A stretch of DNA of 64,000 nt from Opitutales bacterium (GTDB lineage Bacteria; Verrucomicrobiota; Verrucomicrobiia; Opitutales; Seribacteraceae): the NCBI GenBank assembly GCA_028101545.1, contig JAOHKZ010000005.1, forward strand, positions 1-64,000. Reading direction: 5' to 3'. Shown here piece after piece: positions 19,462 to 29,343 of this stretch. The translations under genes were made by a program, and so were the position numbers. Positions within the stretch are counted from its first letter, which is position 1. Each line of letters opens with the position of its first letter. The notes beneath the pieces are model-generated. The model saw nothing but the letters and a program-made list of their open reading frames with translations, was not told the DNA's origin and did not search any database.

Positions 19462-20208
19462 CTAGTCTGTACAGTCCCAAAGTCTTATAGAATCAAAAAG
19501 GATCTCGCATTCGGGACCACCCTTGAAGGTGAATCTAGGCCCGAGTTTATCCTTGGGATTTATAATCGTCACCTTTTCGTGCTCATAGGTATTTCCATGA
19601 CCATTAACCAATACGCGAATCTTCCCCAATTCGTATTCGATCACCAAATCGATCCATTTATTTAATGCCATGTCAGATTCAGGCTCAAAGAAGGAGGGTC
19701 CGTCGGGAAGTTTCACGCGGTGCCCACCGTCTTTTACAATCCCAAGATTAATCATATGATGACCGATCTGAAAGGACGGACGTCCTGTCGTAAGCTCAGA
19801 CTTGGCAAACTGATAGCGTAAATGCATTACGAACTTTTCAGGAATTCGGTTAATGTGCACAACGGGTTCCAAACCCAGGTGGTGATCCCGTTTAAGGGCC
19901 TTCATTGCCTCCTCCTTGGATTTAAAAAGAGGACCGACCGTCAATATCCCATCCTTGATCTTCTTCCCCTTGGGTTGCCCCCAAAACTCTTTGTTTATAG
20001 GACCATTAAAATCATCGGAATAAATCAGTTTCCCCGATTTAAAAAGTTCGGATTTGAAACTGGATGCACCCCTGTCGTCAATTAGGGATAATTCTGAACG
20101 CCTTTGTTTTTCGATTTCAAAATTATTTCTTGGATCCGAAGGACTTTCAGTGGCAAAAACAGGACACAGTGTGAAAAGAAGACAATAGATTGGAGGAAGT
20201 AATTTCAT
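19462..20208 (-). CDS. Secreted DUF1080/concanavalin A-like protein
   Basis: Signal peptide; LIYSDDFNGPINKEFWGQPKG and FKGGPECEILFDSIRLWD typical of jelly-roll DUF1080-like proteins. Confidence 0.55.
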   Translation of the reverse strand: MKLLPPIYCLLFTLCPVFATESPSDPRNNFEIEKQRRSELSLIDDRGASSFKSELFKSGKLIYSDDFNGPINKEFWGQPKGKKIKDGILTVGPLFKSKEEAMKALKRDHHLGLEPVVHINRIPEKFVMHLRYQFAKSELTTGRPSFQIGHHMINLGIVKDGGHRVKLPDGPSFFEPESDMALNKWIDLVIEYELGKIRVLVNGHGNTYEHEKVTIINPKDKLGPRFTFKGGPECEILFDSIRLWDCTD

Positions 20209-20380
20209 AATAATTTATATGTTCTGAGCTTTCATTTTCTTACTCTTCAATCATTTCCTCCAGTCAAATCCTTACCATTACACGTTTCAAACGCATCTGT
20301 ATCCACGCATACGCATACTTATTTTTTGTAGGCAATCAGAAATGGACAAATCCACTCATTCTTTTTTAAAATCGAAATAC

Positions 20381-21925
20381 TTATGGTTTCTTTACCTTGA
20401 TACCTTTTGATTGAATTTGAGGACTCCAGTCGGGAATCCCTTTTTCAGCGAGTTGTTTATCATAAAGTAATTGGAGATGGTGTTTACCCGAAGCAATCCG
20501 GGGCAAGCCTTCATTGACGAGATAGCTCTCTGTCGAGTCCCACCATTGATCAAATTCCTTTTTCATTCTTTCCGCCACTTCAGGATGAACTTTGATTAAG
20601 TTTTTGGTTTCGCCTGGGTCTTTTGAAATATCACTCAACCACGGACCTGCACTGTCCATTTCGAAAACAAGACGCCAACGGGAATTACGCACGGATGCAC
20701 CGTAATACTTTGCTTCTGCCCGGGTGGGCTTTCCTCTTCCACCACCTCCCCAACGTCCTCGATGAGAAAAAAGCGTTCGATCTTTCCATTTTGATTTGGA
20801 GTTCTGCAATAACGGTACAAGTGACCGGCCTTTTGGAGTTAGGTTACTCTTGGGAACCTCGACACCGGCAAGTTGGCAAAAAGTTCGGTATAAATCGATA
20901 TGTGAAGTTAATGCGGATATATCCACACCCTCTCCCAGCATTCCTTTCCAATACCAGAATGAAGGAACACGCGTTCCTCCTTCCCAGTTGGTATCTTTGG
21001 TGCCTCTCATTCCGGCATTCCATGCGATCAACCGTCCTTTCTCTTTATGACCGATGCCTTTCATGGCCATGCCATTATCCGTCATAAAAATAATCAGGGT
21101 ATCTTCCAGAGCATTCCACTGCTTCAGTTTATCCATGAGAATGCCCATATTATGATCAATATTTTCAATCATACCATAGCGGGCAGCCGTAGAATTATCG
21201 TAGCCCTCATCAAGAAAACGCTTTTTATATTTCTCTGGGGCAATCAGTGGGCCATGCGGTGCATTAAGGGAGAGATAAGCGAAAAAAGAGTGCTGATCGT
21301 CATACTGATTTTTCATCCAGCTAATCGCTGCCTGAAAGAACAAATCTGTACAGAATCCCTTGGTCTTCACGATGGTCTTGTTGTGCAAAAGTACATTGTC
21401 GAAATATTTATTGTTGGCATTTTCCTTAAAGTCTCCAAATCCAGATTGCCCAATACCCCCTGCACCATGCATGAGTACCTCATGAAAGCCGCGGTTTTGA
21501 GGTAAATATTCATCCCCATCACCTAGGTGCCACTTCCCAAACAATCCAGTTTGATACCCACCTTTTTGTAATGCCTCTGGAAAAGTTATCACTTCCGGAG
21601 CAAGACGATCTCGCTGCATGAGGGTATGACTCACGCCAACCTCAAAAGGTAAGCGACCACTCATGATTGCAGCCCGCGTGGGTGAACATGTGGGACTGAC
21701 CTGAAAATCGGTAAATCTTGTAGAGGCCTTGTAAAGATTATCAATATTTGGAGTACGCAAAATCGTATTACCCATACAGGAAAGGTCTCCCATTCCCTGA
21801 TCGTCCGTAAGAACAAAGATAATGTTCGGACGACTACCATCCAGTGGCTTTAAAGATTTACCTTGTGCTAGGCTAAAAGCTGACGAAATCAGCATTAAAA
21901 GAAGCAGTTCACTTCGATATTTCAT
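20381..21925 (-). CDS. Sulfatase, paralog of the N-terminal half of the 11193..14009 protein
   Basis: SRPNIIFVLTDDQGMGDLSCMGN; CSPTRAAIMSGRLPFEVGVSHT; GKWHLGDGDEYLPQNRGFHEVLMHGAGGIGQ shared nearly residue for residue with 11193..14009. Confidence 0.93.
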   Translation of the reverse strand: MKYRSELLLLMLISSAFSLAQGKSLKPLDGSRPNIIFVLTDDQGMGDLSCMGNTILRTPNIDNLYKASTRFTDFQVSPTCSPTRAAIMSGRLPFEVGVSHTLMQRDRLAPEVITFPEALQKGGYQTGLFGKWHLGDGDEYLPQNRGFHEVLMHGAGGIGQSGFGDFKENANNKYFDNVLLHNKTIVKTKGFCTDLFFQAAISWMKNQYDDQHSFFAYLSLNAPHGPLIAPEKYKKRFLDEGYDNSTAARYGMIENIDHNMGILMDKLKQWNALEDTLIIFMTDNGMAMKGIGHKEKGRLIAWNAGMRGTKDTNWEGGTRVPSFWYWKGMLGEGVDISALTSHIDLYRTFCQLAGVEVPKSNLTPKGRSLVPLLQNSKSKWKDRTLFSHRGRWGGGGRGKPTRAEAKYYGASVRNSRWRLVFEMDSAGPWLSDISKDPGETKNLIKVHPEVAERMKKEFDQWWDSTESYLVNEGLPRIASGKHHLQLLYDKQLAEKGIPDWSPQIQSKGIKVKKP

Positions 21926-22148
21926 TTATTTAAAGGAGGGAGTAATAAAGGGTTATGATTTGAAAGGATGGCTATCGATATTAAGTTAAAGTCCTTTACT
22001 GTCTTGGTAAAGATTATCCTCTATTCTAGGAAGGTAAATGCTGCAGAAGCTTGGCGATTTGACTAGTTATTTTTACCGTAAAAACCTAAGCTTAGACAAT
22101 CCAATTAAAACTACGCACAACTAGAGCTACAATCCAAAAGATTTCATT

Positions 22149-22391
22149 ATGATAACTTACGACTACCACTGCGATGAAAACGGTGAAACAATTACTGTGA
22201 GTCACAGTATCCAGGAAACTCTGACCAACTGGGGGCAACTATGCTCGCTGGCCAACCATCACATGGGACAAACTCCACCACATACTCCCATTCGCCGGCT
22301 GATTTCCTGTCAGGAAACAGAAGCGGATGAATCCACTCTTTCGATGTTTTCAAAATCGAAATCCAGTGGCGGTGGATGCAGTTGCTGCTAA
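22149..22391 (+). CDS. Small FmdB-like putative zinc-ribbon protein with Cys-rich C-terminus
   Basis: MITYDYHCDENGETITVSHSIQETLTNWGQLC resembles the FmdB-family N-terminus; ends GGGCSCC. Confidence 0.6.
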   Translation: MITYDYHCDENGETITVSHSIQETLTNWGQLCSLANHHMGQTPPHTPIRRLISCQETEADESTLSMFSKSKSSGGGCSCC

Positions 22392-22412
22392 ATCTTAAAT
22401 TTAGCAATTTTT
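22386..22412 (+). terminator. Possible intrinsic terminator after the FmdB-like gene
   Basis: TGCTAAAT-CTTAA-ATTTAGCA perfect 8-bp stem, 5-nt loop, followed by ATTTTTC; overlaps the stop codon. Confidence 0.5.
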
Positions 22413-22456
22413 CAGATCGTCAATCTTTACCCTTGGTTGGCTATTAATTGCCTCCC

Positions 22457-23308
22457 CTACTTAATCAACTGAGCAATCGAAGGAACTCCTTTTTCAGGAA
22501 CATCCACTCCACAGGTCCATACGATCGCGTTGAGTATTACGGTACGCCAATTGTCTCTCGCCCAGGTGTTGTGATAGTGCCCACCGGTTGTACCAAAACC
22601 ACGGCCTTTACCATTGGGACGCTCATAGGCCCAACCAATATGCTGAATTTCTCCAGCGGCCATGGATTTACGGACATGAGGATTGTTTGAATGAGGACCA
22701 TCCTTACGGTTCATGGTTTCCTTGGGAGGGTGAGCTGAAAGAATTGGAGTAACTCCCTTCATTTCGGGCTGAAAGCGCATGTGAAAATACCACTCGTCCT
22801 TTTGGGTAAATGGTTTAACTCCACGGGTAATCGGATGCTTGGGAAGGGACTTAAAGTCAGCAGTCCAGTGAGGATTGACTGACCAATGAGTCTCAAAATA
22901 GCCACCCATGGCTTCACGCATGAGAACTCCTGCCCGTCCAATTGGTACCTCCACGGCATAGTGCATAAAAACAAAACCGACTCCGGAATCGATTAGTTTC
23001 TCGAACTGATCCAGATGCTTCATCACCAGATGCCCTTTACCACCGTTACAAAAGATCACCACGGAATCAGCTCCAGCGAAAGCCTTGGCATCGGTGGGCC
23101 ACCCTTTGTACTGGGCTGTATCAAAACCTAACCCACTCTCTTCGAGTGCGTTGGCAAGAATGGCATTACCGCTCTCATGAGCGTGAACCGCCGTGTTTTT
23201 ACCCTTATCAGCAAGAAAAACGACTTTCTTGTTTTTAGCAAAAGACAGGGAAGAAAAAGCCAGAACTGACAGCGTGAAAGCGAGGAGAATGCGTGGTAGT
23301 GATTTCAT
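22457..23308 (-). CDS. ThuA-domain protein
   Basis: ATG at 23308 gives MKSLPRILLAFTLSVLAFSSLSFA signal peptide; KKVVFLADKGKNTAVHAHESGN, VGFVFMHYAVEVP, NAIVWTCGVDVP typical of ThuA-like proteins. Confidence 0.75.
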   Translation of the reverse strand: MKSLPRILLAFTLSVLAFSSLSFAKNKKVVFLADKGKNTAVHAHESGNAILANALEESGLGFDTAQYKGWPTDAKAFAGADSVVIFCNGGKGHLVMKHLDQFEKLIDSGVGFVFMHYAVEVPIGRAGVLMREAMGGYFETHWSVNPHWTADFKSLPKHPITRGVKPFTQKDEWYFHMRFQPEMKGVTPILSAHPPKETMNRKDGPHSNNPHVRKSMAAGEIQHIGWAYERPNGKGRGFGTTGGHYHNTWARDNWRTVILNAIVWTCGVDVPEKGVPSIAQLIK

Positions 23309-23421
23309 TAGGTTAATTTTGATAATAATATTGGAAACGAATACTAAAATTTCGGGTTTCTGATAAGCATAATTTGGATACACATCCATCTTATTAAATC
23401 ATAGAGATATTAATAGATTGT

Positions 23422-24804
23422 TTATTTCTTTTTCGGTGGACGAATAATTTCCGGAATTGGATGCTTGGTAAGATAGGGTTCCTGATGTGGGAGAAGATCA
23501 TCCCCCTGTGCTGTGGTCCATTTTTTTAATTCAGATCTGAGCTCAGATAGCTTGCTCTGAAATTTTTTCTTTTTGGCTAAATTATTGAGTTCACTGGGAT
23601 CTTTCTGCAAATCAAAGAGTTCAAACTCTGGCCGTGTGTGATACCTCTTCACGATTTCAGCCGCTTTGGGATCGGTCCTGGCGGCATCGTACCAGGAATA
23701 CCAGTAAGCTCCACGCCCGTCCGAGCGTAAGCGGTCAGAATGATTGGTATGATAGGCATCCGGCCGAAGATTGTGGATGTATTTGTGATGCCCCTTCCTA
23801 ACACTCCGAATAGGAAAAATGTTCATTTCCTTATCTCCTGTATTGGTCGTAAAAATCATTTTTCGATGGGTCTTGCTCTTGCCCAAAAGAACGGGAGCGA
23901 AAGATTTCCCATCGATACCCTGGTGTACATTCCCTCCAGCAAGATCAATAAGAGTGGGTAGAATATCCACCCAACTGACCATGGCACCGGTTCGTACATT
24001 GGCTTTAATCTTATCGGGCCAGCGAACCTGCAAAGGCACCCGAGTTCCATAATCATAAAGATTCCACTTGCCAAATGGCCATTGCCCACCGTGATCGCTG
24101 GTAAAAAGAAAGATGAAATCGTTACCGAATTTCTTCTCCGCAAATTTTAACACCCGGCCCATTTCCTGATCCATTCCTTCAATATCTGTTAGATATCGGG
24201 CCCAGTGTTCGCGGGTCTCTTTGGTATCGATAAAAAAGGATGGCAGGGTCACCTTTTTCGGATCGAAATTCATTTCCTTGGTCCATTCCACATGAGGCCT
24301 TCTATCCCCAACCAGTAAACAAATGGGTCCATCAATTTTATTGTTCTTAAAATACTTCTCCACCTCCACGCACATATCAGTCCTTTTGGGTTCGTTAAAA
24401 TCAAGACCTTCAAACTTCTTATTGCCATGTGCAATCTTACCAAAGGAAGCAATGTGGTAGCCCATCTTTTTTAAAATGGGAGGAAGGAATTTGGTCCCCG
24501 TTTTTACCTTACTGTGATTGGGGTGAGCCCCATGCCGTGCGGGCATTAATCCGGTTAGTAAGGAGAATCTGCTTGGACAGCAACTGGGTGAAGCCACATA
24601 GGCATCATCAAAAGTCATTCCCTCTGCGGCCAGTCTTTCCATGGTGGGAGTGCGGGCATCCTTCGATCCATGAATGGAAGTGTCCCACCTGCCGAGATCA
24701 TCGGAGATAAAGACCACGATATTCGGCTTCTTGTTCCCAGTGAGAAATGAAGACACCGAAAATAAGGAAACTATTAATAGTAGGGTATATTTTGTAATGC
24801 TCAT
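23422..24804 (-). CDS. Sulfatase (iduronate-2-sulfatase-like)
   Basis: KPNIVVFISDDLGRWDTSIHGS; CCPSRFSLLTGLMPARHG; SDHGGQWPFGKWNLYDYG. Confidence 0.9.
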   Translation of the reverse strand: MSITKYTLLLIVSLFSVSSFLTGNKKPNIVVFISDDLGRWDTSIHGSKDARTPTMERLAAEGMTFDDAYVASPSCCPSRFSLLTGLMPARHGAHPNHSKVKTGTKFLPPILKKMGYHIASFGKIAHGNKKFEGLDFNEPKRTDMCVEVEKYFKNNKIDGPICLLVGDRRPHVEWTKEMNFDPKKVTLPSFFIDTKETREHWARYLTDIEGMDQEMGRVLKFAEKKFGNDFIFLFTSDHGGQWPFGKWNLYDYGTRVPLQVRWPDKIKANVRTGAMVSWVDILPTLIDLAGGNVHQGIDGKSFAPVLLGKSKTHRKMIFTTNTGDKEMNIFPIRSVRKGHHKYIHNLRPDAYHTNHSDRLRSDGRGAYWYSWYDAARTDPKAAEIVKRYHTRPEFELFDLQKDPSELNNLAKKKKFQSKLSELRSELKKWTTAQGDDLLPHQEPYLTKHPIPEIIRPPKKK

Positions 24805-24827
24805 AGAAGGAGTTTTGTCTGTGAGGT

Positions 24828-26327
24828 TTAAGCGGGAGGAGTAAGCTCACTCCGTTTCAGCGATAGTTCGTAGAGGACCTTACCGCTTTCATGAATAAGA
24901 CGATAATTAACTTCCGGATCAGGAAGTGATGCATCAACATTCAGCTCGCCGAAAGCATAGGTTGAATCGAATGCATACAGAGCATCCGGGTGTTTCATTG
25001 CTCCGCTTGCTGGCCCGCTTCGTCCGCCGAGAGTAGCTGCTTCAAATTCATAAAAGGTATGACCGGAAGGACGGGAAATACGAAATCCGCAGGCTCCGTG
25101 GCGGTCACCTGACAACAGAAGCACCCCGGGTATACGGTTCTTTTCGATAAACTGAAAGAGTTCTTCCCTCCCCTCAGGGTCAAATTTTCCCCATGAATCT
25201 TTTCCTTTGCTTATATGATCGGTCCACATGGTCCCGCAGGTAATAATGATGAATTCTCCCTTACAATCAAGTAACTGTTCCTTGAGCCATTCCGTTTGTC
25301 CATTGCCCAGAAAACCCCGCTTTTCACCGGTTCGAAAATAACGGTTATCCAACATGATCACATCGCAAGGACCGAGACGGGTTCTGAAGAAGATACCACC
25401 CCGGTCATCATTGAAACCAACACTTGGGTTGTTCCATGCCTGTGAGAAAACTTTCCGGACCGCCAGGCGGTCTTTATTCGTACAGTTTTTCGGAATCCCC
25501 GATCGGTCATTATCAAAGTAATCATGATCATCCCAGGATGTGAAAGTCGGAATTGAGCCGGACAAATTCTGCCACGCGGGAAAAAGATCACGAATTTGAT
25601 AGTCTGAACGATGCTTCCCCACATGTTCATTCTTATCCTGTGAACCGAGATCACCATACATCAATAAAGCGGATGGCTTATGCTTAAGAATACGGTCCGC
25701 CTGCTTCTGGTTTCCCAATCCCCAACGGTGTGGACAGGTCCCGAACGCAATGCGGATTTTTTGATCAACCGGCAAAGTGGTAATGGAAGTTTTTACGGGA
25801 ATTGAAATTGGCTCACCATCAATCAAAACCTCATAGGAATAGGATTTGCCCGGCTTGAGACCATCCACTTGCACGGATGCCACCAGATCGGATTCCTCAC
25901 TGCTTTCCACCGGACCAAAAATTTTGGATGATCCTTTCATTTTGATCTTAACTTTCACCGAGGAAGGACGAACCGTGCGTACCCAGACCTTGGCTCCGTT
26001 TTGAGTCACACATCCAAGCATGGGTCCTCCGAGGTGGCGGATATTATGTCTTTTGCAAAACTCCTGTACATCTCGATCACGGGCTACATCTGCATAAGTG
26101 CATTTTTTTGATTGAGACAGTGCTGTATCGATCAGAGTGAAAAGTTTCTGAACGACTTTGGGCTGCTTTCCCCAAAGATTCAATAATTCCAAGCCATCAA
26201 TCTTACTTAGTAGATTACCCGGACTGTATCCGTTAAGTGCTGATGAATTGTCCGCCCTGAGAGAAAAATTGGTTAAAGCCAAAGAACCGGAAGATGCCAG
26301 AAATGACCTCCGAGATATATCCTTCAT
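24828..26327 (-). CDS. PhoD-like alkaline phosphatase
   Basis: RRSFLASSG Tat-like signal; LLMYGDLGSQD, TSWDDHDYFDNDRSG, LLLSGDRHGACGFR metallophosphatase motifs of the PhoD family. Confidence 0.85.
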   Translation of the reverse strand: MKDISRRSFLASSGSLALTNFSLRADNSSALNGYSPGNLLSKIDGLELLNLWGKQPKVVQKLFTLIDTALSQSKKCTYADVARDRDVQEFCKRHNIRHLGGPMLGCVTQNGAKVWVRTVRPSSVKVKIKMKGSSKIFGPVESSEESDLVASVQVDGLKPGKSYSYEVLIDGEPISIPVKTSITTLPVDQKIRIAFGTCPHRWGLGNQKQADRILKHKPSALLMYGDLGSQDKNEHVGKHRSDYQIRDLFPAWQNLSGSIPTFTSWDDHDYFDNDRSGIPKNCTNKDRLAVRKVFSQAWNNPSVGFNDDRGGIFFRTRLGPCDVIMLDNRYFRTGEKRGFLGNGQTEWLKEQLLDCKGEFIIITCGTMWTDHISKGKDSWGKFDPEGREELFQFIEKNRIPGVLLLSGDRHGACGFRISRPSGHTFYEFEAATLGGRSGPASGAMKHPDALYAFDSTYAFGELNVDASLPDPEVNYRLIHESGKVLYELSLKRSELTPPA

Positions 26328-26352
26328 TCTGTAAAGATTTTGAGGGACCCGG

Positions 26353-27195
26353 CTATTTCAGGGTAGCTGGACCTTTAAGGTATCCAAGGGAAACCAAAAA
26401 CTTGTCCACCTCGAGCATAGTCTCTGTGTACATTGCATTGAAGAAACCATGCTTTGCATCTTTGTACCAGTGGAGATCGCAACGGCCACCCACCTTCTCG
26501 ATCTTCTTCTTGAATAATTCTCCGGTCGCAACTGGAATGAGAGTGTCCTTCGTTCCGCAAATAAAAATGGTGGGGGGGATTCCTTTTTTAATATTATGCA
26601 TGGGGGAAAAGTCTTTCCAGTACTCCTTCACTCGGGAGTGTCCATATCCCTTTTCACTGTTATCGATTACCGGATTGAAGAGCAGAAGGGCCTGGGGTTT
26701 AGGGCTGATAGATAAGTCGTCACTTGATTCATCAAATGCTTTGATCGTCGCCGTTGTGGCAGCCACATGTCCACCGGCTGACCCTCCGCCCGCAATGATC
26801 TTTTCTGGATCCACTCCTAATTTCACCGCATTTCCACGTATCCAGCGAACCGCCGATTTGCCGTCACTGACGCAGGCTTTTGGCTCAGTCTTATGTTTAC
26901 TTTTCGTCCGATAGTCCGCAGCAAAAGCAACCATACCACGGGATGCCAGATAATCCGCATGCCTGGAAAACTGGGTGTATGTTCCACCATTCCATCCACC
27001 CCCGAAGAAAAAGACCACCGCCGGCCGCTTATCGGTCTTTTTCCAATTATCCGGAAAATAGGTATGAAGAAAAAGTTTTCCCTGCGGAGTATTTTTGTAC
27101 TCAAGAACTTCATCGGGGCTTACCTTATCCCGGGCAAATAAACTCAGTGAGAAAAGGGTCGTTAAAAAAAGAATGGATGAGTATCTAAAAATCAT
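26353..27195 (-). CDS. Alpha/beta hydrolase (BD-FAE/carboxylesterase-like)
   Basis: ATG at 27195 gives signal peptide MIFRYSSILFLTTLFSLSLFA; VVFFFGGGWNGGT oxyanion-hole segment, GGGSAGGHVAA nucleophile elbow, DAKHGFF catalytic His context. Confidence 0.85.
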   Translation of the reverse strand: MIFRYSSILFLTTLFSLSLFARDKVSPDEVLEYKNTPQGKLFLHTYFPDNWKKTDKRPAVVFFFGGGWNGGTYTQFSRHADYLASRGMVAFAADYRTKSKHKTEPKACVSDGKSAVRWIRGNAVKLGVDPEKIIAGGGSAGGHVAATTATIKAFDESSDDLSISPKPQALLLFNPVIDNSEKGYGHSRVKEYWKDFSPMHNIKKGIPPTIFICGTKDTLIPVATGELFKKKIEKVGGRCDLHWYKDAKHGFFNAMYTETMLEVDKFLVSLGYLKGPATLK

Positions 27196-27264
27196 CTTCC
27201 AAAGATGATTCGATTCAGTAAAACTGACAAGAGCACAATCCTCTGATACCAAATATAATCCATT

Positions 27265-28629
27265 ATGACCCTTCGTTTTCTTACCCTTGTTACAGTCTTT
27301 CTCTCCACCCTTACCCTCACAGCTGATGACCGTCCGAATGTGCTCTTCATTGCAGTCGATGACCTGAACCATTGGGTCAGCCACCTGGGTCGCAACTCAC
27401 AGGCCAAGACCCCGAACATCGATCGTCTTGCCGCCATGGGCACCACCTTTACCAATGCACACACAGCCGTCCCTGCCTGTGAGCCTTCCCGTTGTGCCCT
27501 CATGAGTGGCAGACGGCCATGGGTAAGTGGCTGCTACATGAACGGACACGAGTGGCGAAAATACCAAAAGCCCGGCGAAGGGTTGTCTGCCCAGTTCTTA
27601 AAGGCCGGATATTATGTTTCCGGAGCCGGTAAGATTTACCACCAAATGGATGTTTTGAACGAGGAGTGGAATGATTACATGGACAAAGGAAACTTATCCG
27701 GTAACGGTCCGGGAGTCGACAAGTACGACGGTTACCATATAGAAAAAACCTTTCCTGATTTAAAAGATGAAGACATTGTCGATTGGCACTCGGTTGATTA
27801 CTGCGTGGAACGACTTTCAAAAAAGCGTAAGAAACCCTATTTCATCGCCTGTGGACTCTATAAACCCCATCTGGCATTTGTGGCTCCACGCAAATATTAT
27901 GATGACTTCCCTCTCGATCAAATTAAGCTTCCGCCTCACATTGAAAATGATCTCGATGACATTCCCCCGGCGGGAATTAAAATGGCCAAACCTCAGGGAG
28001 ATCATGCAAGGTTCTTAAAAAGCGGGCGCTGGAAAGCCGCAATTCAGTCATACCTCGCAACCTGTGCCTACACCGATATGAATGTGGGCAGACTTCTCGA
28101 TGCCTTTGAGAAAAGTCCTGACCGCAAAAATACCATCATCGTATTCTGGAGCGACCATGGATGGTCACTTGGTGAAAAACAGCATTGGAGGAAATTTGCT
28201 CTCTGGGAAGAGACCACCCGCATTCCGATGATATGGGTGGCTCCGGGGGTTACCAAGCCCGGGACGAAATGCAGTCAACCGGTCGACACCATGAGCATAT
28301 ACCCCACCCTATGCTCACTGACTGGCATTGAAAAGCCGGGCCATGTGAGCGGTCATAACATCTCCGCTCTCCTGCGAAACCCCAAAACAAAATGGAAACA
28401 TCCCGCCATCACCACTCATGGACGCGGAAACCATTCGGTGCGTACCGCAACCGAAAGATACATTCGATATGCTGACGGATCCGAGGAATACTATGACCAT
28501 GCAAAGGATCCCTATGAATGGAAGAATCTGGCCGCAACTTCAGACCTGAGTCGGTTCAAAAAATGGTTACCTAAAAAGGAAGTGCCTAGCCAAGTACTGA
28601 AGAAGAATTCCAAGAAGTCGAAAAAGTAA
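27265..28629 (+). CDS. Sulfatase (iduronate-2-sulfatase-like)
   Basis: RPNVLFIAVDDLNHWVSHLGRN; CEPSRCALMSGRRPWVSG; SDHGWSLGEKQHWRKFALWEE. Confidence 0.93.
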   Translation: MTLRFLTLVTVFLSTLTLTADDRPNVLFIAVDDLNHWVSHLGRNSQAKTPNIDRLAAMGTTFTNAHTAVPACEPSRCALMSGRRPWVSGCYMNGHEWRKYQKPGEGLSAQFLKAGYYVSGAGKIYHQMDVLNEEWNDYMDKGNLSGNGPGVDKYDGYHIEKTFPDLKDEDIVDWHSVDYCVERLSKKRKKPYFIACGLYKPHLAFVAPRKYYDDFPLDQIKLPPHIENDLDDIPPAGIKMAKPQGDHARFLKSGRWKAAIQSYLATCAYTDMNVGRLLDAFEKSPDRKNTIIVFWSDHGWSLGEKQHWRKFALWEETTRIPMIWVAPGVTKPGTKCSQPVDTMSIYPTLCSLTGIEKPGHVSGHNISALLRNPKTKWKHPAITTHGRGNHSVRTATERYIRYADGSEEYYDHAKDPYEWKNLAATSDLSRFKKWLPKKEVPSQVLKKNSKKSKK

Positions 28630-28631
28630 GA

Positions 28632-29033
28632 CTAATCGAAAAGAACCACGATCCCCTCGTAATTCTTATTTTTCTTTTTCCTAACTTTAATGACGGCATC
28701 GGCTCCGAACTTACAAAGCAAACTTCTCATTAGACTGAAGGCTTCCTCCTTATTTTTGGGACGACCTTCTGTGTAAATCGTGGCTATCTCCCTGTAATTT
28801 CTATAAAGATCTCCCTCCGTAACAATCACACTTTCTGGGTCCTTACTCTCATAGATTTCAGCCTTCCAGTAAGGATCATCCCATGAATAAGGCCTGACCC
28901 TGGTAGTGGGAACACCAGCACAACCCAAGAACAGCAGGCATAGGAACGGGAGCAGCAAATATATGACTACCCACAACCTCCAACCTATTGAATTCAATTT
29001 AGGAATCTCGATTCGGCACGTAATCAATCCCAT
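28632..29033 (-). CDS. Putative lipoprotein of unknown function
   Basis: LLLPFLCLLFLGCAG lipobox; start inferred at MGLITCRIEI (the ORF track starts at 29099). Confidence 0.55.
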   Translation of the reverse strand: MGLITCRIEIPKLNSIGWRLWVVIYLLLPFLCLLFLGCAGVPTTRVRPYSWDDPYWKAEIYESKDPESVIVTEGDLYRNYREIATIYTEGRPKNKEEAFSLMRSLLCKFGADAVIKVRKKKNKNYEGIVVLFD

Positions 29034-29298
29034 CGAGCTTCTCCTGCAGGATTTGAATAGCTTGATTCTGTTGTATGATTTTTGCCCGCATTTGACCAAG
29101 GGAACCGCAGACGAGTGCGAGCACGCTGCCCATTACTATGTAAGGACCTGGATCCGAACCAACGGCCATATGAAAAAATGCTAAAATAACCGGAATCCAA
29201 CAGGGTAAAAAAATAATGATACCCTGTTTCTTGGAGGCGAATTTCTGGTTATCCTCTTCCTGGGCTTTCTTTTCTAAGCGAGACATGTAACTGTTCAT
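28999..29298 (-). CDS. Small membrane protein of unknown function
   Basis: 99 aa with two hydrophobic segments (IIIFLPCWIPVILAFFHMAVG, YIVMGSVLALVCGSLG) and a coiled-coil-like tail; slightly overlaps the adjacent lipoprotein ORF. Confidence 0.5.
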   Translation of the reverse strand: MNSYMSRLEKKAQEEDNQKFASKKQGIIIFLPCWIPVILAFFHMAVGSDPGPYIVMGSVLALVCGSLGQMRAKIIQQNQAIQILQEKLDGIDYVPNRDS

Positions 29299-29343
29299 AC
29301 AAACAATTCATGTCACAGACTCAGGATTTATTACACCCTTTTC

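Noticed and set aside
26294-26914. 206-aa plus-strand ORF
   Set aside because: Antisense to the esterase gene; no start context or motif.
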